DNA of 64,000 nt from Amyloporia xantha (Eukaryota; Basidiomycota; Agaricomycetes; Polyporales; Adustoporiaceae). Under the pieces are notes generated by a model. It was not told the origin of the DNA. It saw only the letters and a list, made by a program, of their open reading frames with translations, and did not search any database. The stretch spans positions 186,001-250,000 of the forward strand of contig JAYKKR010000021.1 of NCBI GenBank assembly GCA_036971615.1. Direction: 5' to 3'. Shown piece after piece: positions 27,131 to 38,284 of the stretch (the stretch's first letter is position 1; every line of letters begins with the position of its first letter). Both the position numbers and the translations under genes were made by a program.

Positions 27131-28090
27131 TTAAACAAGCCAACCGCGATAATCGCCTCTTTTGCCGTCCCGCAGAAGGCCTGCCCATTGTACGACAAAT
27201 CTGGCCGCAAAACATCCGGATCATAGAGCTGGCTGGAGAAAATCACGCGGCTCACCTGTCGACAACCGGTCTTAGAAGCCTACCGGAGAGAGATAGGGAG
27301 TTCACCCGCGCAAACGACTCCACGTAAATGAGCCTGGGCGATGGAAGCCCCAGGAACTGTATAATATGTTCATACGAGCATAATCAGTCAGTCATGGGGG
27401 CGTCAGATCGTCAATTCGGCGTCGACGTTAGGAGCACTGACTCTGTTGAGATAGGCGGCCATACAGAGTACCAGACATGTTCCAGGACCGTTTAGGACGA
27501 GTACATCGGCGAATGCCGTTCCACGTAATGCAGGGAGGAGAGTGATATGATAAAGGGAGACCAAAAGCGAGCGAGCGGCTGTCAGAGGTGTGGTGAGGAG
27601 CGTCTGGTGCACTCGCCGCGCTCGTGGGATCGTTATAATTCTATATGGTGTATCTGATACACGCTTTTTCGAGAACCGGGGCAAATTGGTATTCAGACGC
27701 AGAGCACCACGCGAAACAAGAGAGGAAGGCACGGACAGAAGACAAAGTAGGATCGGCGGCTTTAGCTGATTCCAAAGCAATGGCTTTCTGAGCGCTGAGC
27801 TTGTCACCCTCGCTGATAATATATTTGCGAGGGAAGTAGCGGTGAAAATCGAGCGATGATACCAGTGTCAAGGCCTCGCTTGTATGTCCTCCTATTTCCC
27901 TTGTTGAGTGTCGTGTCAGAACGCCGGACCGGTATGCGTGCTCACCGGAACCCAGAAATACCGCGAGACTACATGTCTCTATTTCTGAGCGTGAAGGAGG
28001 CTTGGACTGTCTCCCTCTACGCAGAATCTTGTGCAGCCTAAGACAAGTAAATAATATCAAGATGACGCCGCAGAGCAGCCAGAGATGCAT
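27131..28090 (-). CDS. ALG14: Alg14, membrane anchor of UDP-GlcNAc transferase
   Basis: Alg14 recruits the catalytic Alg13 to the ER membrane. Together they add the second GlcNAc to the dolichol-linked oligosaccharide. Five exons (28090-27946, 27891-27733, 27653-27442, 27356-27256, 27200-27131, read on the minus strand) join in phase to 228 residues (yeast Alg14 has 237). Visible are an N-terminal membrane helix (LWLLCGVILILFTCLRLH), the loop LGSGGHTSEALTLV, KYIISEGDKLSAQKA, IPRARRVHQTLLTTPLTA, VLVLNGPGTCLVLCMAAYLN, IYVESFARVNSLSLSGRLL and the end FVVQWAGLL...YRGWLV. The first intron splits GSG from GHT, so the unspliced frame hides the motif. The donors of introns 2 and 3 (GTGCCT, GTCAGT) are weak but phase and motif agree. 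Confidence 0.93.
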
Positions 28091-28540
28091 TATGACGCCT
28101 GTCAGTGGACTTGGCAGCTACACGCCGAGACTCGGACGACTGCACACCAATACAAGAAGAGCCGATGTCCGATGATTTGATTATGCAGACAGACAGCAAT
28201 TCCCGAGCTCGGGAGAATGTGCTACTCAAGAGACGCTGCGATGACGGAGCGCTGCAGCTGGCAAGCCGCTGCAGGAGCGGTTAAGAGAGTGAAACGGTAT
28301 TGCTAATAAGTCGAACTCACAACTAAGCTCGGAATTGCCTTTTTTAGATGCACGTGCAAGCACCTCAAACAATATCCACGACGCGTCCAAGTGCCCGCCA
28401 CAATGGACCTCTCGACCACACCAAGGCCATTTCTTACCAGCACGCTCGGCCACTTCCCACTGTATATGCCCTCTTGGCATTCTACTTCTACGAATCTGTA
28501 TAAACGACCGTGAGATCGCACCGCCAAGCCTCTTCCGAGA
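28091..28540. promoter_or_regulatory. divergent intergenic region ALG14 / CDC23
   Basis: 450 bp separates two start codons facing away from each other. It must hold both promoters. No TATA or obvious shared motif is seen. Confidence 0.45.
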
Positions 28541-31201
28541 ATGGCGTTCTCAACTGTGGATGCCGAGATGGCAGTAGCCCTGAGGAACGCAGTACGTGAT
28601 TGTGGTGACAGAGGCCTATCGTCGGCGGCGAAATGGTATGTCTCCTCTAATTCTCTGTCCAAAAGTTGACCTTGTCGTCGCTCGGCCAGGGCAGCGGAGT
28701 TGCTGCTAGCTATACCATCGGCGAAGCGAGAGCTGCCCGACACCCTTCCAGCTGCAGGACTCACTATCTCTATACCTGTTGGAAACTTGGCGCCGCCACC
28801 ACCTGCGCATGTGAGCCAGACACCCTCCAGCGCCCCGTCAGGATCGCAGGTCCCATTGCCGATTACTCAACCAAGACACCCGCACGCGCCTCCTTTGCAC
28901 TCCTTCCCTGATGCTATTCGCAAGCAGGAGCTAGAGTGGGAGGCGCAGGATGCGGACTTCATTGCAACTGCCCGTGCCCTCATTGATGCCAAAGACCTCA
29001 TCAGAGCTGTGCACTGGTTGAAGTCGTGTAAAAGTTCTAAAGCTCGATTCCTGAGTGTTTATAGTCAATACCTGGTAAAGACCTACACTTGTACACTTTG
29101 CGGACTATCGAGTTATTTTTCTACCTGAAGGCAAGCGAAAAACAAGCTCTGAAGGATTGGTACAAGCTTGACAGTAAGTGGCTTATCACGTTTATCTATT
29201 AGAATTGGTTTGTTCGAGCACAGTTGCAGAGACACGGTATCAGCCACCAGTTCCTGTGAACACCTCACTACTCGACCTCTTGGAGATGGTGAAGAATGCC
29301 ATCGATCCGTTTCTCCTATTTCTGTAAGACCAATTCTACGCCTAATCAGCGAGCATTGATTGCTCAAGGATCCCGACAGAAAGGCGTTGTTCCTCTGTCG
29401 TCTGTCCCGGCGTGAAGAGGCAATTGAAAGCGCTCTGATGTCTATTGCGAGTTACCCTTGGAACTGGTCGGCATGGACAGTGCTGGGAGAGTGTCTAGGC
29501 GACGGGGAAGAGGTAAGTATTGCCCGGCGAATTCGTGCGCTATCTAACGCAGCTCTTCAGCTATCATCGTTGTTGCCTTTACTCCCGCTACCACCAACAC
29601 ATCCACTGGTGCAGATGTTCCAAGTCAAAACACTGAACAGCCTCCACAGTCCTACTGAAAATGAACTGGGATTGTGTGACCGGTTGTTGAGCGAGGAGCT
29701 TTTCCCTCGAAGTCTCTGGATCATGTCTCTGCGCGCTTGTGTTCTGTACCACATGCACGGTGAGTACGATGTCCAATTCCAAATTCATCGCGTTTACCCC
29801 CTTCCAGACTTCAAAGAGGCAGCAGTCCAGTTCACCAAAATTCTCGCGATCGACCCGTACAGGATAGATGACATTGACATTTATTCTAACATTTTGTATG
29901 TTACTGAGGATCACCTCATGCTATCAAAAATAGCGCATGAGTTTACAGTCATCGATAAGGATCGTCCAGAGGTGTGCTGCCTTATTGGTGCGGATTTTCT
30001 GACATTCAGGCCTCGCCGCTGATCTCGTGTCGTTGACATGAGCGTTTGGTGCAGGTAATTATTACTCACTGCGCAATGAGCATGAAAAAGCGATCAAGTA
30101 TTTTAGGCGTGCCACCCAACTGGATCGTACCTACTTGTCAGCTTGGACGCTAATGGGCCATGAGTATGTGGAGATGAAGAATTCTCATGCTGCTATCGAA
30201 GCCTATCGGAAAGCTGTTGGTACGTCCAGACCTTTCACCCGCCCACGACTGCTAACCACGTTTGTCGATTGTGCGTTTTACAGATGTGAATCGGAAGGAT
30301 TACAGAGCTTGGTACGGTCTAGGACAGGCCTATGAGCTGTTGAGTATGCATCAATATGCCCTTCATTACTATCAACATGCAACGGCTTTACGGTAAGGCC
30401 CTGACATTCTTCTCACATTCTTCTCGTTATCTCTGCTTCTGTCCGTTATCGGTGTGCGCTTCAGCTAACTACATCTGACCACTATACTCGTAGCCCGTAC
30501 GATGTCCGTATCTGGCAAGCACAAGGTATTTGTTACGAAGAGATGGGCCGGTGAGTGGGTATCGGACAACCGAAGCGGCGTTTAAAGTGCTTATGTACAT
30601 TTTTTGTTTCTGACAGGCCTCGAGAAGCCATCGAATGCCTGAAGCGCGCGCTGATTGGAGCAGATCCGGAAGAGACGACCATCCATCTTAAGCTAGCCAA
30701 GCTGCACACTGATCTCGCTGAGTTCGCCGAAGCGGCTGCTTACCACAGACGCGTAGTCGAAGTTTGCAGGGCTGCAAGTTGAGTTTCTCTCTCCATTGAT
30801 GCACCACTCTTCTCCGCGTTACCTGCCCTTATTACTGCCGGTTGCTAATTCTTGCTTCGTTCTCTCATTCGGCCTATATCGCGCGCCGACCCGATCACGG
30901 CGAAACATTGTATCCTGCTCTGACTGCATCAGACAAACCTGTCGCTGAATATGCCAAGTCCGGCGTTTATGTCGCGCGCTATCATCTGCTGCACGGCGGA
31001 GGCGATATTGCCTTGGCAAAGGAGTATCTGGACACCATCGCCGCGAGCAACGCAGAGGAAGTTGGACATGCAACGGAGCTGCTGAAGAAGGTGAAGACTG
31101 CATTGCAGGCCGCGGACGCTGGTCAGGTACAGGTACCAATTCAAGCTCAAGCCCAAACCGCATCTGGAGGACATGGGCAGGCACCTGCGGATGGGGCATA
31201 A
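28541..31201 (+). CDS. CDC23: Cdc23/APC8 subunit of the anaphase-promoting complex
   Basis: Cdc23 is a TPR scaffold subunit of the APC/C ubiquitin ligase that drives mitotic exit. Twelve exons (28541-28635, 28690-29074, 29131-29173, 29230-29323, 29380-29512, 29561-29759, 29808-29987, 30055-30219, 30284-30392, 30494-30550, 30617-30777, 30933-31201) join in phase to 629 residues (S. pombe Cut23 565, human 597). The N-terminal APC8 domain shows [20 protein letters not shown] and [16 protein letters not shown]...[23 protein letters not shown] units follow, e.g. [61 protein letters not shown] and [20 protein letters not shown]. An insert rich in Pro/Ala/Ser near residues 60-105 and a Gln/Ala tail look disordered. 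The last donor (GTTGAG) is weak, otherwise the structure is secure. Confidence 0.95.
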
Positions 31202-31302
31202 ATATGCGCCGGCACAACTTTGTACTATCGTCCTGTATACAATGATAAGAGGCGCTTGCGTTTGTTTTATGGTGCGGTGAGTTCACCAGCAAGTTCAACC
31301 TT

Positions 31303-31324
31303 AAGCTTGAGCTTGAGCTTGAGC
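31303..31324 (+). repeat. AGCTTG tandem repeat
   Basis: Three and a half copies of AGCTTG between CDC23 and the GLTSCR1-domain gene, about 135 bp before the next start codon. Confidence 0.75.
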
Positions 31325-31456
31325 ATACGAGCGCCGAGCGGACCCCGGCAAGTGCCGTATCAACCAGTGTGGCTGTCATATTTCACACGATCACGCGGTC
31401 ACGAGTGCGCGCAAGACGGTAAACGGGACAAAACAAACAAATCCGCCCAGGCTGAG

Positions 31457-33123
31457 ATGTCGAAAATCGAGGCTGATTCAGTTTCTCCCTCTCCTTCTGT
31501 CGTCTCGCAGCAGCGTCTACCACAGACAAAGGAGATTTCTAGTGCTGGTGTTTACCTCAATGGAACCGACTCGGCGAACGCGACTCCTGCGCCGGAACCA
31601 CCGGTGTCGGCGGTCGCCTCTACCTCGACGTTGGACGTAGAACATATCATCGTGGATGATGACTCTAGTGTGGATGGCGATGAAACTCGGGAGAAGAAGC
31701 GGGTGAAAATTGAGATGGATGTGGAAGGTGTGATTGCACGAGCGAAAAAGAGGAGCATTGCGAAGAGGGCGGTCGGTCGAAGAGGAACAGGTAATAATGC
31801 AGACAGCTACCAGGTCCGGAATAATTGTCGCTTCTCCTCAGTGCATCGGATTAATTGCTAATCAATCTTGAGCAGATTTGCGTCCCGTCTGGTAGCTGAC
31901 CACAACACAGCCCTCTACCCCGACGTCGAGACGCCTTTCGCTGACTCAGAGGACGCTGTAAGGCGGTTGCTACCATACCACGTCTTCCAGCATCCACGGG
32001 ACGATCTGGAGGCCACCGCCTCGCGTCTCGTATTTGCCTCACGTAAGGGGAAGGGGAGAGCCACAGAAGAAGATATGCTACGAGAAGAAATCGCTGGTAT
32101 GGAAAACTTGTTCACCTGTTGATCTGCGCCTATGATGAACCGGAGGCAATAATGTAGAAACCAAATTTGGTCTGGAGTGTTGGCGACGGCGAAGAGCGCT
32201 CGAAGAGCGTTTCAGACGTGCACGCTTGCAGTCAGGCAAGGTGTGTACTGTCCCCGCGACCGTCTGTCCAAGGTGGCTTAGTTGATGTATCCTTTCCAGC
32301 GGTCGTCTCCCGATGATCAATCATATATTATTGCGCAAGGCGTGCTAGAAGCAGAGCGTATAGAGACCACAAATGTTAACGGTGAGCTTCGCGCCGCTCG
32401 CGCAGAGCTGGACAAAATAGAACGCGAAAGAAGAGCAGCTGCAGCGCCTCCCCCAGCGCCACGACCAACACCATCGTATTATGTTGCTCCCCCACCACAC
32501 CTTCATCAGCATATGCATCGCAATACCGAGGATATTCCTATCCATATGCCCAAGGGTACGGAACATCGCAATACACATTTAGTCCAGCGTTCCCCACGAC
32601 GCCGGCGACATATGCTACCCCTCCGGTGCACGGGGGCGCTTATGGTAACACGCCGATGTATAACCCTGCAACGCCAACACCAGCATCTGCATACGCTTCA
32701 TCCGCTACTTATTCGACGCCAACGTCGATAACCACAACTCCCATAGTTCCCGCGCAAGTACCGCCGACACCGAGCCGACCGGCCCCCACTTCTGCTATTC
32801 CAGTACAGTTGCCGGTGACTTCACTACCAGCACTCAAAGCAATAGGTTTGGAGCCGGCAGCTGCTGCTGCTGTAGGTCAACCACAACCTGCAGCGGTGCT
32901 GAAGACTCAAAACAGCACGACGATGAACTTGGAGATCAATGTCGGATCCCTGCAGCCGGCGCAGATGAGTGGTTTGGCGCTGATCCTGAACGCCCTGACG
33001 TCAAGAGGGGTAAACGTTGATGGTAATTCGAGCGCTACGTCAGGATCCACTGCCGCGGGGAATGGAAGAGAGGCATCGACGTCGACGACATCATCCTCGA
33101 CGGTGTCGCAGAACTCGACATGA
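31457..33123 (+). CDS. GLTSCR1-domain protein, putative SWI/SNF-associated subunit
   Basis: The GLTSCR1 conserved region in animals marks BICRA/BICRAL, subunits of the non-canonical BAF remodeler; a chromatin role here is by analogy. Exon 1 (31457 to about 31790) is Ser/Pro-rich with a basic stretch (KKRVKIEMDVEGVIARAKKRS). The conserved domain follows 31868: RFASRLVADHNTALYPD, VETPFADSEDAVRRLLPYHV and FQHPRDDLEATASRLVFASR. The next exons carry ETKFGLECWRRRRALEERFR and YIIAQGVLEAERIETT with a coiled coil. A Pro/Tyr/Gln-rich tail continues to TGA 33121-33123. Exons 2-4 join in phase. The exon 1/2 joint is one base out of phase with any GT-AG choice that keeps RFASRLV. Near 32486-32492 a C5 run needs one more C to pass from SYYVAP into TPSSAYASQYRGYSYPY. 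Confidence 0.72.
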
Positions 33124-33859
33124 GCGTCGGAGAGTTTGTATCGTTGTCGTGTTTTCTACGATATTGTTATTTGCGTATCTGTAATATGTCAGCGTGTACA
33201 CAGTGGTTCGTAATCGGACGGCACTGCCTTGCGGTGGATGCCAGATGGATGCATAGATAGCTGCAGACCAATCCGAGGGCAGCACGTGTAAGGGGGGAAA
33301 GATTTACATGGGAACGTCGGCTTTTTGAGAATTGCCTTTCTTGTCCGAGGATATTGATGATTGAAGTGAGCATCTGTAAAAGGCAATTCCCTGCTTTCGA
33401 GACCATTCCTCGCCGCCGCCTCGAATGACGAGCAGACGTCGACACCGTCCCCCCTTTGATACCGCACTCTTCTCAGATAATACTAGCGTTTCAGCTCTTG
33501 CTTAGAGTGGTATTCTGCGTCTGCCTTGTCTCCCCGTCCTCGTCCCCGCCATCCAGCTAAGGGTGGCGCCTTGCATCCGCGCCACCGGGATGGGGTGCAG
33601 ATGTCGTACTGATATTCTCGTGCCGAAGCACCCCAAAAAGACTGTACGTCGTGGAGCGTTACCCGAAGTCGACTGTGGATCCGAACCATCCTTTGTATAT
33701 AAGACGGACCTGTCGGGATAAGGTGAGTACTGATCAACGAACACAGCGCCTGCAGCTTCAGCCACGACACGACGAGGGCACGAGCACATTACCCTAGACC
33801 ACCAAGGACACTTTCATATACCACTCCAGGTGAACTTTTTGCTCGCTAAGCACACTCTC
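33124..33859. other. intergenic, F-box gene upstream region
   Basis: No gene exon is recognised. A clear TATATAAG lies at 33696-33703, about 160 bp before the F-box start codon, and likely marks its core promoter. Confidence 0.5.
33696..33703 (+). promoter_or_regulatory. TATA box of the F-box gene
   Basis: TATATAAG in a GC-rich setting, on the coding strand, with the next start codon 157 bp downstream. The spacing allows for a leader of about 120 nt. Confidence 0.55.
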
Positions 33860-34813
33860 ATGTCGTCCGCTGTCGCAACATCCCTCGCGCTTCCCAACCT
33901 TCCAGCAGAACTGCTCCGCGATATATTCGAGCATGCTGCCATCTCTGACCCCGCCACTGCGCGGACGTTGACCCTTGTCTCCTCTGCGGTTCGCCGCTGG
34001 TCTGACCCCATCCTCTATGACACCGTCATACTCTCCTCACCGCGCAGTTTGCGTTCATTCGTCTCCACCATCGCTCAAAAGCCTGCGGAATTCGTTAACA
34101 CGCAGGTCAAACATCTTGGCATATTCGCTCTGGGACCCATGCAATCCATCGACAACGTCCTCAACGCTTGTCGCGGTGTGCAGAGCCTCGCTTGTGGATT
34201 TCATCTGCCCGGTTTCAAGCAGGCGCGGGGCAATGGCGCGCTCCAGGCCATGACAGCTTCGCGCGAGCAGCATTTGCTTGGTGTATCTTGTCGAGATGGG
34301 TGGGACACTACTTTCGTGGCACCCTCAATCACACACCTCCGGATTCACGTCACCTCCTTCACCACCGGGAACCAGAATGCGCCCGCGAGATTAGCATTTG
34401 GCAGCGGCAGCCCGAGCGAGTCCGGATGGGACCGTCTCGCAAGTCTGTCCTCTCTCACTCACCTCGCCATCGTCTATCGCAATTCTTCGACCATGCATCC
34501 CACAGCTCTTATTCCTGCTCTTCATGAGCTATTGGCGTTGCGCGATACCGCTCCTGCCGAAGCGAACCCCCCGCGCCTCGAGCTCATCATCGTTCAAGTC
34601 CTAGGTGGTCCTACAAAGTCTGATCCTGCCAATGATCCTGTTGAAGCTGTCAACAGTGCTGCCGTGGAGATCGGTGGGGCGGCCCTTCGCATCGTAGCCG
34701 AAAGAGCGCCTGCATCCGTGGTCCGCCAATGGGAGATGGCGGTCAGGGGCGGACCGACCATTTGGGAGGGTGCCGAAGAGGTGGTGAAGAAGAGGCTTGC
34801 TGCTCAGAAGTGA
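33860..34813 (+). CDS. F-box protein, intronless
   Basis: A single-exon gene of 317 residues from ATG 33860 (an upstream in-frame ATG at 33830 would add 10). The F-box-like helix set is at residues 7-50: LPNLPAELLRDIFEHAAISD, then ARTLTLVSSAVRRWSDPILY. This pattern links substrate receptors to Skp1 in SCF ubiquitin ligases. The following 200 residues are of the poorly conserved type common in expanded Agaricomycete F-box families, with leucine-spaced strands (QVKHLGIFALG, SLTHLAIVY, RLELIIVQVLGG) hinting at degenerate LRRs. The C-terminal helix ends in KKRLAAQK. A TATA box precedes it. The target is unknown. Confidence 0.8.
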   Translation: MSSAVATSLALPNLPAELLRDIFEHAAISDPATARTLTLVSSAVRRWSDPILYDTVILSSPRSLRSFVSTIAQKPAEFVNTQVKHLGIFALGPMQSIDNVLNACRGVQSLACGFHLPGFKQARGNGALQAMTASREQHLLGVSCRDGWDTTFVAPSITHLRIHVTSFTTGNQNAPARLAFGSGSPSESGWDRLASLSSLTHLAIVYRNSSTMHPTALIPALHELLALRDTAPAEANPPRLELIIVQVLGGPTKSDPANDPVEAVNSAAVEIGGAALRIVAERAPASVVRQWEMAVRGGPTIWEGAEEVVKKRLAAQK

Positions 34814-37800
34814 TTGTCGTTGACATACTTCTCTGTCCAACGGTATACCCCTGTGACTCGCTGGACGTAGTTCGCCGCCCATGTTACCCATCGCAGAGAT
34901 CTGTAAATACCATTTATGGTTCTTACCTACTGTAATTTCATTCAATATAACCGATAGCTGTTCCGAAGACCCATAAGCTTTGAGTTTGAAACCCTCGTGT
35001 GCGATGACTTGGCGATTGGCCCGGAGGATGCTAGCGGGAGAAGAAGGCATGATCCGGGTAAATTCTTGCATCTGAGAGCGCTTCTACGCCAAGAGAATAA
35101 ACAAGGTTTCCTGAAACGCAGCGGACGCAGGATTGCAGACGCAGTCATGAGATGTGTGTACGGCAAACGATGTATGGTGAGTGAGCTCTACTATTTGATT
35201 CGGGGCAATCGCGGGAGGAGTATCGAGTAATGTGACCATGCGCCGAGTCTGCTTCAATTGTCATTGGGGTACGCTGCATGGGTAAGTATGAGATGCCAAA
35301 GCGCCAATCGCTTATTGAGCGGAGTGAATGACAGAACAACACTATGCGGTCCTCGATGTTTGGCAGCGGCAATGGAAGCGCCGCTTTGAGCTGGCTACGA
35401 CTGGACATATCACAGGGAAGCTTCCTGAGGCTGCATGCCATATCTGATTTAACGTCAGTGTTGACTGCACGTACTTCTGTGCCGCTGTATGAGCGCGATG
35501 CGAAGCGCACAATCATTCCGCAACAGAACACGGAAATATTTACGCGCCCTTGAGGTCTTCCTCCAAAAGATAATGAGGGTGAAACATACCGTGGCCACGA
35601 GACGATCCGGGGGTAAAGTCAGCCGGAGGCCTCTGTACGTGTACTGTCAACTGCGGAGATACAATACAGTCCTGGATGACGACCGTGACCGACGTGAGAT
35701 CAGAAAGCGTCTCATACGCCACAAGAAGTGGTAGAAATGTGGACCGCAGCCTTCAGTCTTCGCAAAAAAACTCCATGTAACAGGAGCCGCAATACCCCTG
35801 GAGACACTCCGATGAGCAAGCGCGACGGAAAGAGATACCTGTGATCGTGATACGACTGATATTGGTGCATGGCAAAACAAGTTTTTTTTGCATCTGTCAA
35901 TTCTAGTGGAGTCCTGAAACTGAGAACGTGCATCGAAAAATAAATACGTTAGTTATATAAATGCTCACGGAGGCAATATTTGTCAAGGCTCCTGTGACAA
36001 CATCGCCTGTCGTCGGAGACTGCTCTCTAAAGAACTGGAAGATTTTGAGTTCCAGCTGCTCACCTATGCTAGCGCCCTGTCCTACCAAACTACTCATTGA
36101 TGCAAGGGCTACCCCATAGAAATAGCTGGCCTGTATAAGATGTTACAGATACGAAGAAAAAAGTCATTTATATGTCAAAAAGACATAGTGAATAAGAAAA
36201 CCAGGAAGCCGGCCATCACACCCTTGGCGATCGAGCCGACCATGATTTCCCCGCATCACGTGCGCCCGCCCCGCCAAATCAGGACATTGCGCCAGCGGGC
36301 GCCCTCTCTCGTTCCCTTCGAACCACGACACGTCGAGCGACTATCGACGACCTTTCGCCGCGTGGGAGTTCATTCGTTGATAGAACGTTTTCCGTGAAAC
36401 TGCTCAATGTTTAACCGTGAATCTGCACTTGGCAAATTTGTATGCGGATAACTCAAAATGCCTTGTTTGTATCCTTCTCTAGTAGGCATTCGGTACGTAG
36501 CAGATACTCCTTGCAATTTCCTTACGAAAGGTTGCTCACTGGATATGGTGAGCACCGCAATCCTATATGAAGCACTGAATTGATATTTCACTCATGTAGG
36601 CCTAACGAGTCTCTTGACCAGATCATGCTACTGTATCTCCATCTCTTTGTACCCGAGGGCGGCATCACTTCTTGAAGACCAGCGCCAGATTGCTGATGTA
36701 GTTGGATCACAAACTGATCCGCCGTTGTGGGACGAAGTCCTCATGCCACGAAACGGGGTAACGTTTATGGAGCCTTCTTTATCGTCCAAATCTAGGACAT
36801 CTAAGGTGGCCTAGTACTGCACCCTTTCCGTGAGACATTTAGCGTACATGGCCTAGCGCGCACGTTGCTATCAGGCTCTCCAAGCTTGGAGAACCGCGAC
36901 CCTGACTTTTGACCGCGTTGCTTCGACTGTGATAGGTGTGCAGTCTGTGCTCTCCTCTTCTCTTCTCATCTCCTTACGACAGGACGCACATGTTGAAATG
37001 TTCGCCACAGCTGTGCGGATTCACGCCATTTGTTATTGAATTCACGGTCTCAATGACCGGCGCTCAACGCATTATATCTGATTCGGATGCCTCGGTTTTC
37101 ATCATCAAAGTGTATATGGGGATGGATAGACGCAGGTGTAATGATGCTCCCCCGGGTGCCCTACAATACAGTATTTTTGCTAAGATATCACAGGCGGCTC
37201 CGCCGACGGCTTCCTCGCTACTTGATACCTAATACGAACGGTGTCGTCTATCTCCGAGACTGTCATATGCATGATGGTCTTCCGATAATGCAGTGGACAT
37301 CGGTATCTTGGGTATCACGCTTTCTGCCGACTAGGCTACCTGTTGACTGCCCGAACAATCTGTCGTAGTCAGCTCTCATGACAAGCTCACTATCTCTCAC
37401 ACTAGATTTCCTACACTTTCCTCACAAGCAAACTTCAACTCTGCGTTGTGCTGCGATTTGACGGGCCGCGGGAAGGCTCCTCACGCATGCCATATTACAG
37501 AAAGCCTTTCCTTCACCATTCACGTCCAAGAGATCGCGGTGAGTGAAAGCCGTCTACACCATCTGAAGGGACTACTCAATCCATGGTGATGCAGTATTCG
37601 ATGCATCCTACGACAATGCAGACAAGGATGACTCTCTTGAATGGTAACAATCACGGTACATTGCCAATGTGGTGCGCGACGAACTGCTAACCACGGAGCG
37701 GAGCGGTCCTTACAGGCATACGATACTCAACAGTGTGTTGTTGTATATCCATTAGCTAACGAGACAAAGCAACGGCCCAGCAGCTCTCTGTGGTATGGAG

Positions 37801-38284
37801 ACAAGATACCTACTCTTGGCATATACAGCATCAATAACAAGCAATACGATAAGTGACTACGCTGAAGCCTGGAAAATACAATGTGAGCCAGACTACAATA
37901 CATGTTAATGTATGATATCCGATAGATGACGAGACGACATCACCACAGCGAACACCACCATTGTATTACACAAATCTGGAAAGCACGACGAGACGGAGAT
38001 ATGCGTAGCCATGTGGTCATCTTGCTAAATCCTGGTCATGAGGTGGTGCCCATGCTGAACAAAGGCGTGGACGAAAAGATGGCTAAAGAGACGAATGATC
38101 GTTGGCCGACCGAGGGGCCCGAGACTATCTCGCCTTTCTATATAGGTAAACAGTGTTGAGCTCTCACGTCCTGCTCTCCTCGTGTATTTCACAACGACGG
38201 GGATCAGAAAATCTATGCTAACGAGATGTAGGGGCCGCGCCAGGGCCCACGCCTGTTTCGGTCATGGTGAAGAATATAGGAAGT
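34814..38284. other. 3.5-kb stretch without a supportable gene
   Basis: Both strands have only short ORFs. On the minus strand near 36243-35990 a small multi-exon candidate can be drawn (MVGSIAKGVMAGFL, ASYFYGVALASMSSLVGQG, GDVVTGALTNIAS), but its first donor is weak and the 3' part breaks up, so it is not called. Plus-strand ORFs at 36614-36814, 36936-37232, 37641-37856 and 37926-38159 show no family features. Confidence 0.35.

Noticed and set aside
35990..36243. Possible small multi-exon membrane protein on the minus strand
   Set aside because: Three short exons can be joined in phase, but the first donor (GTTTTC) is weak and the downstream exons fall apart, so a gene cannot be supported.
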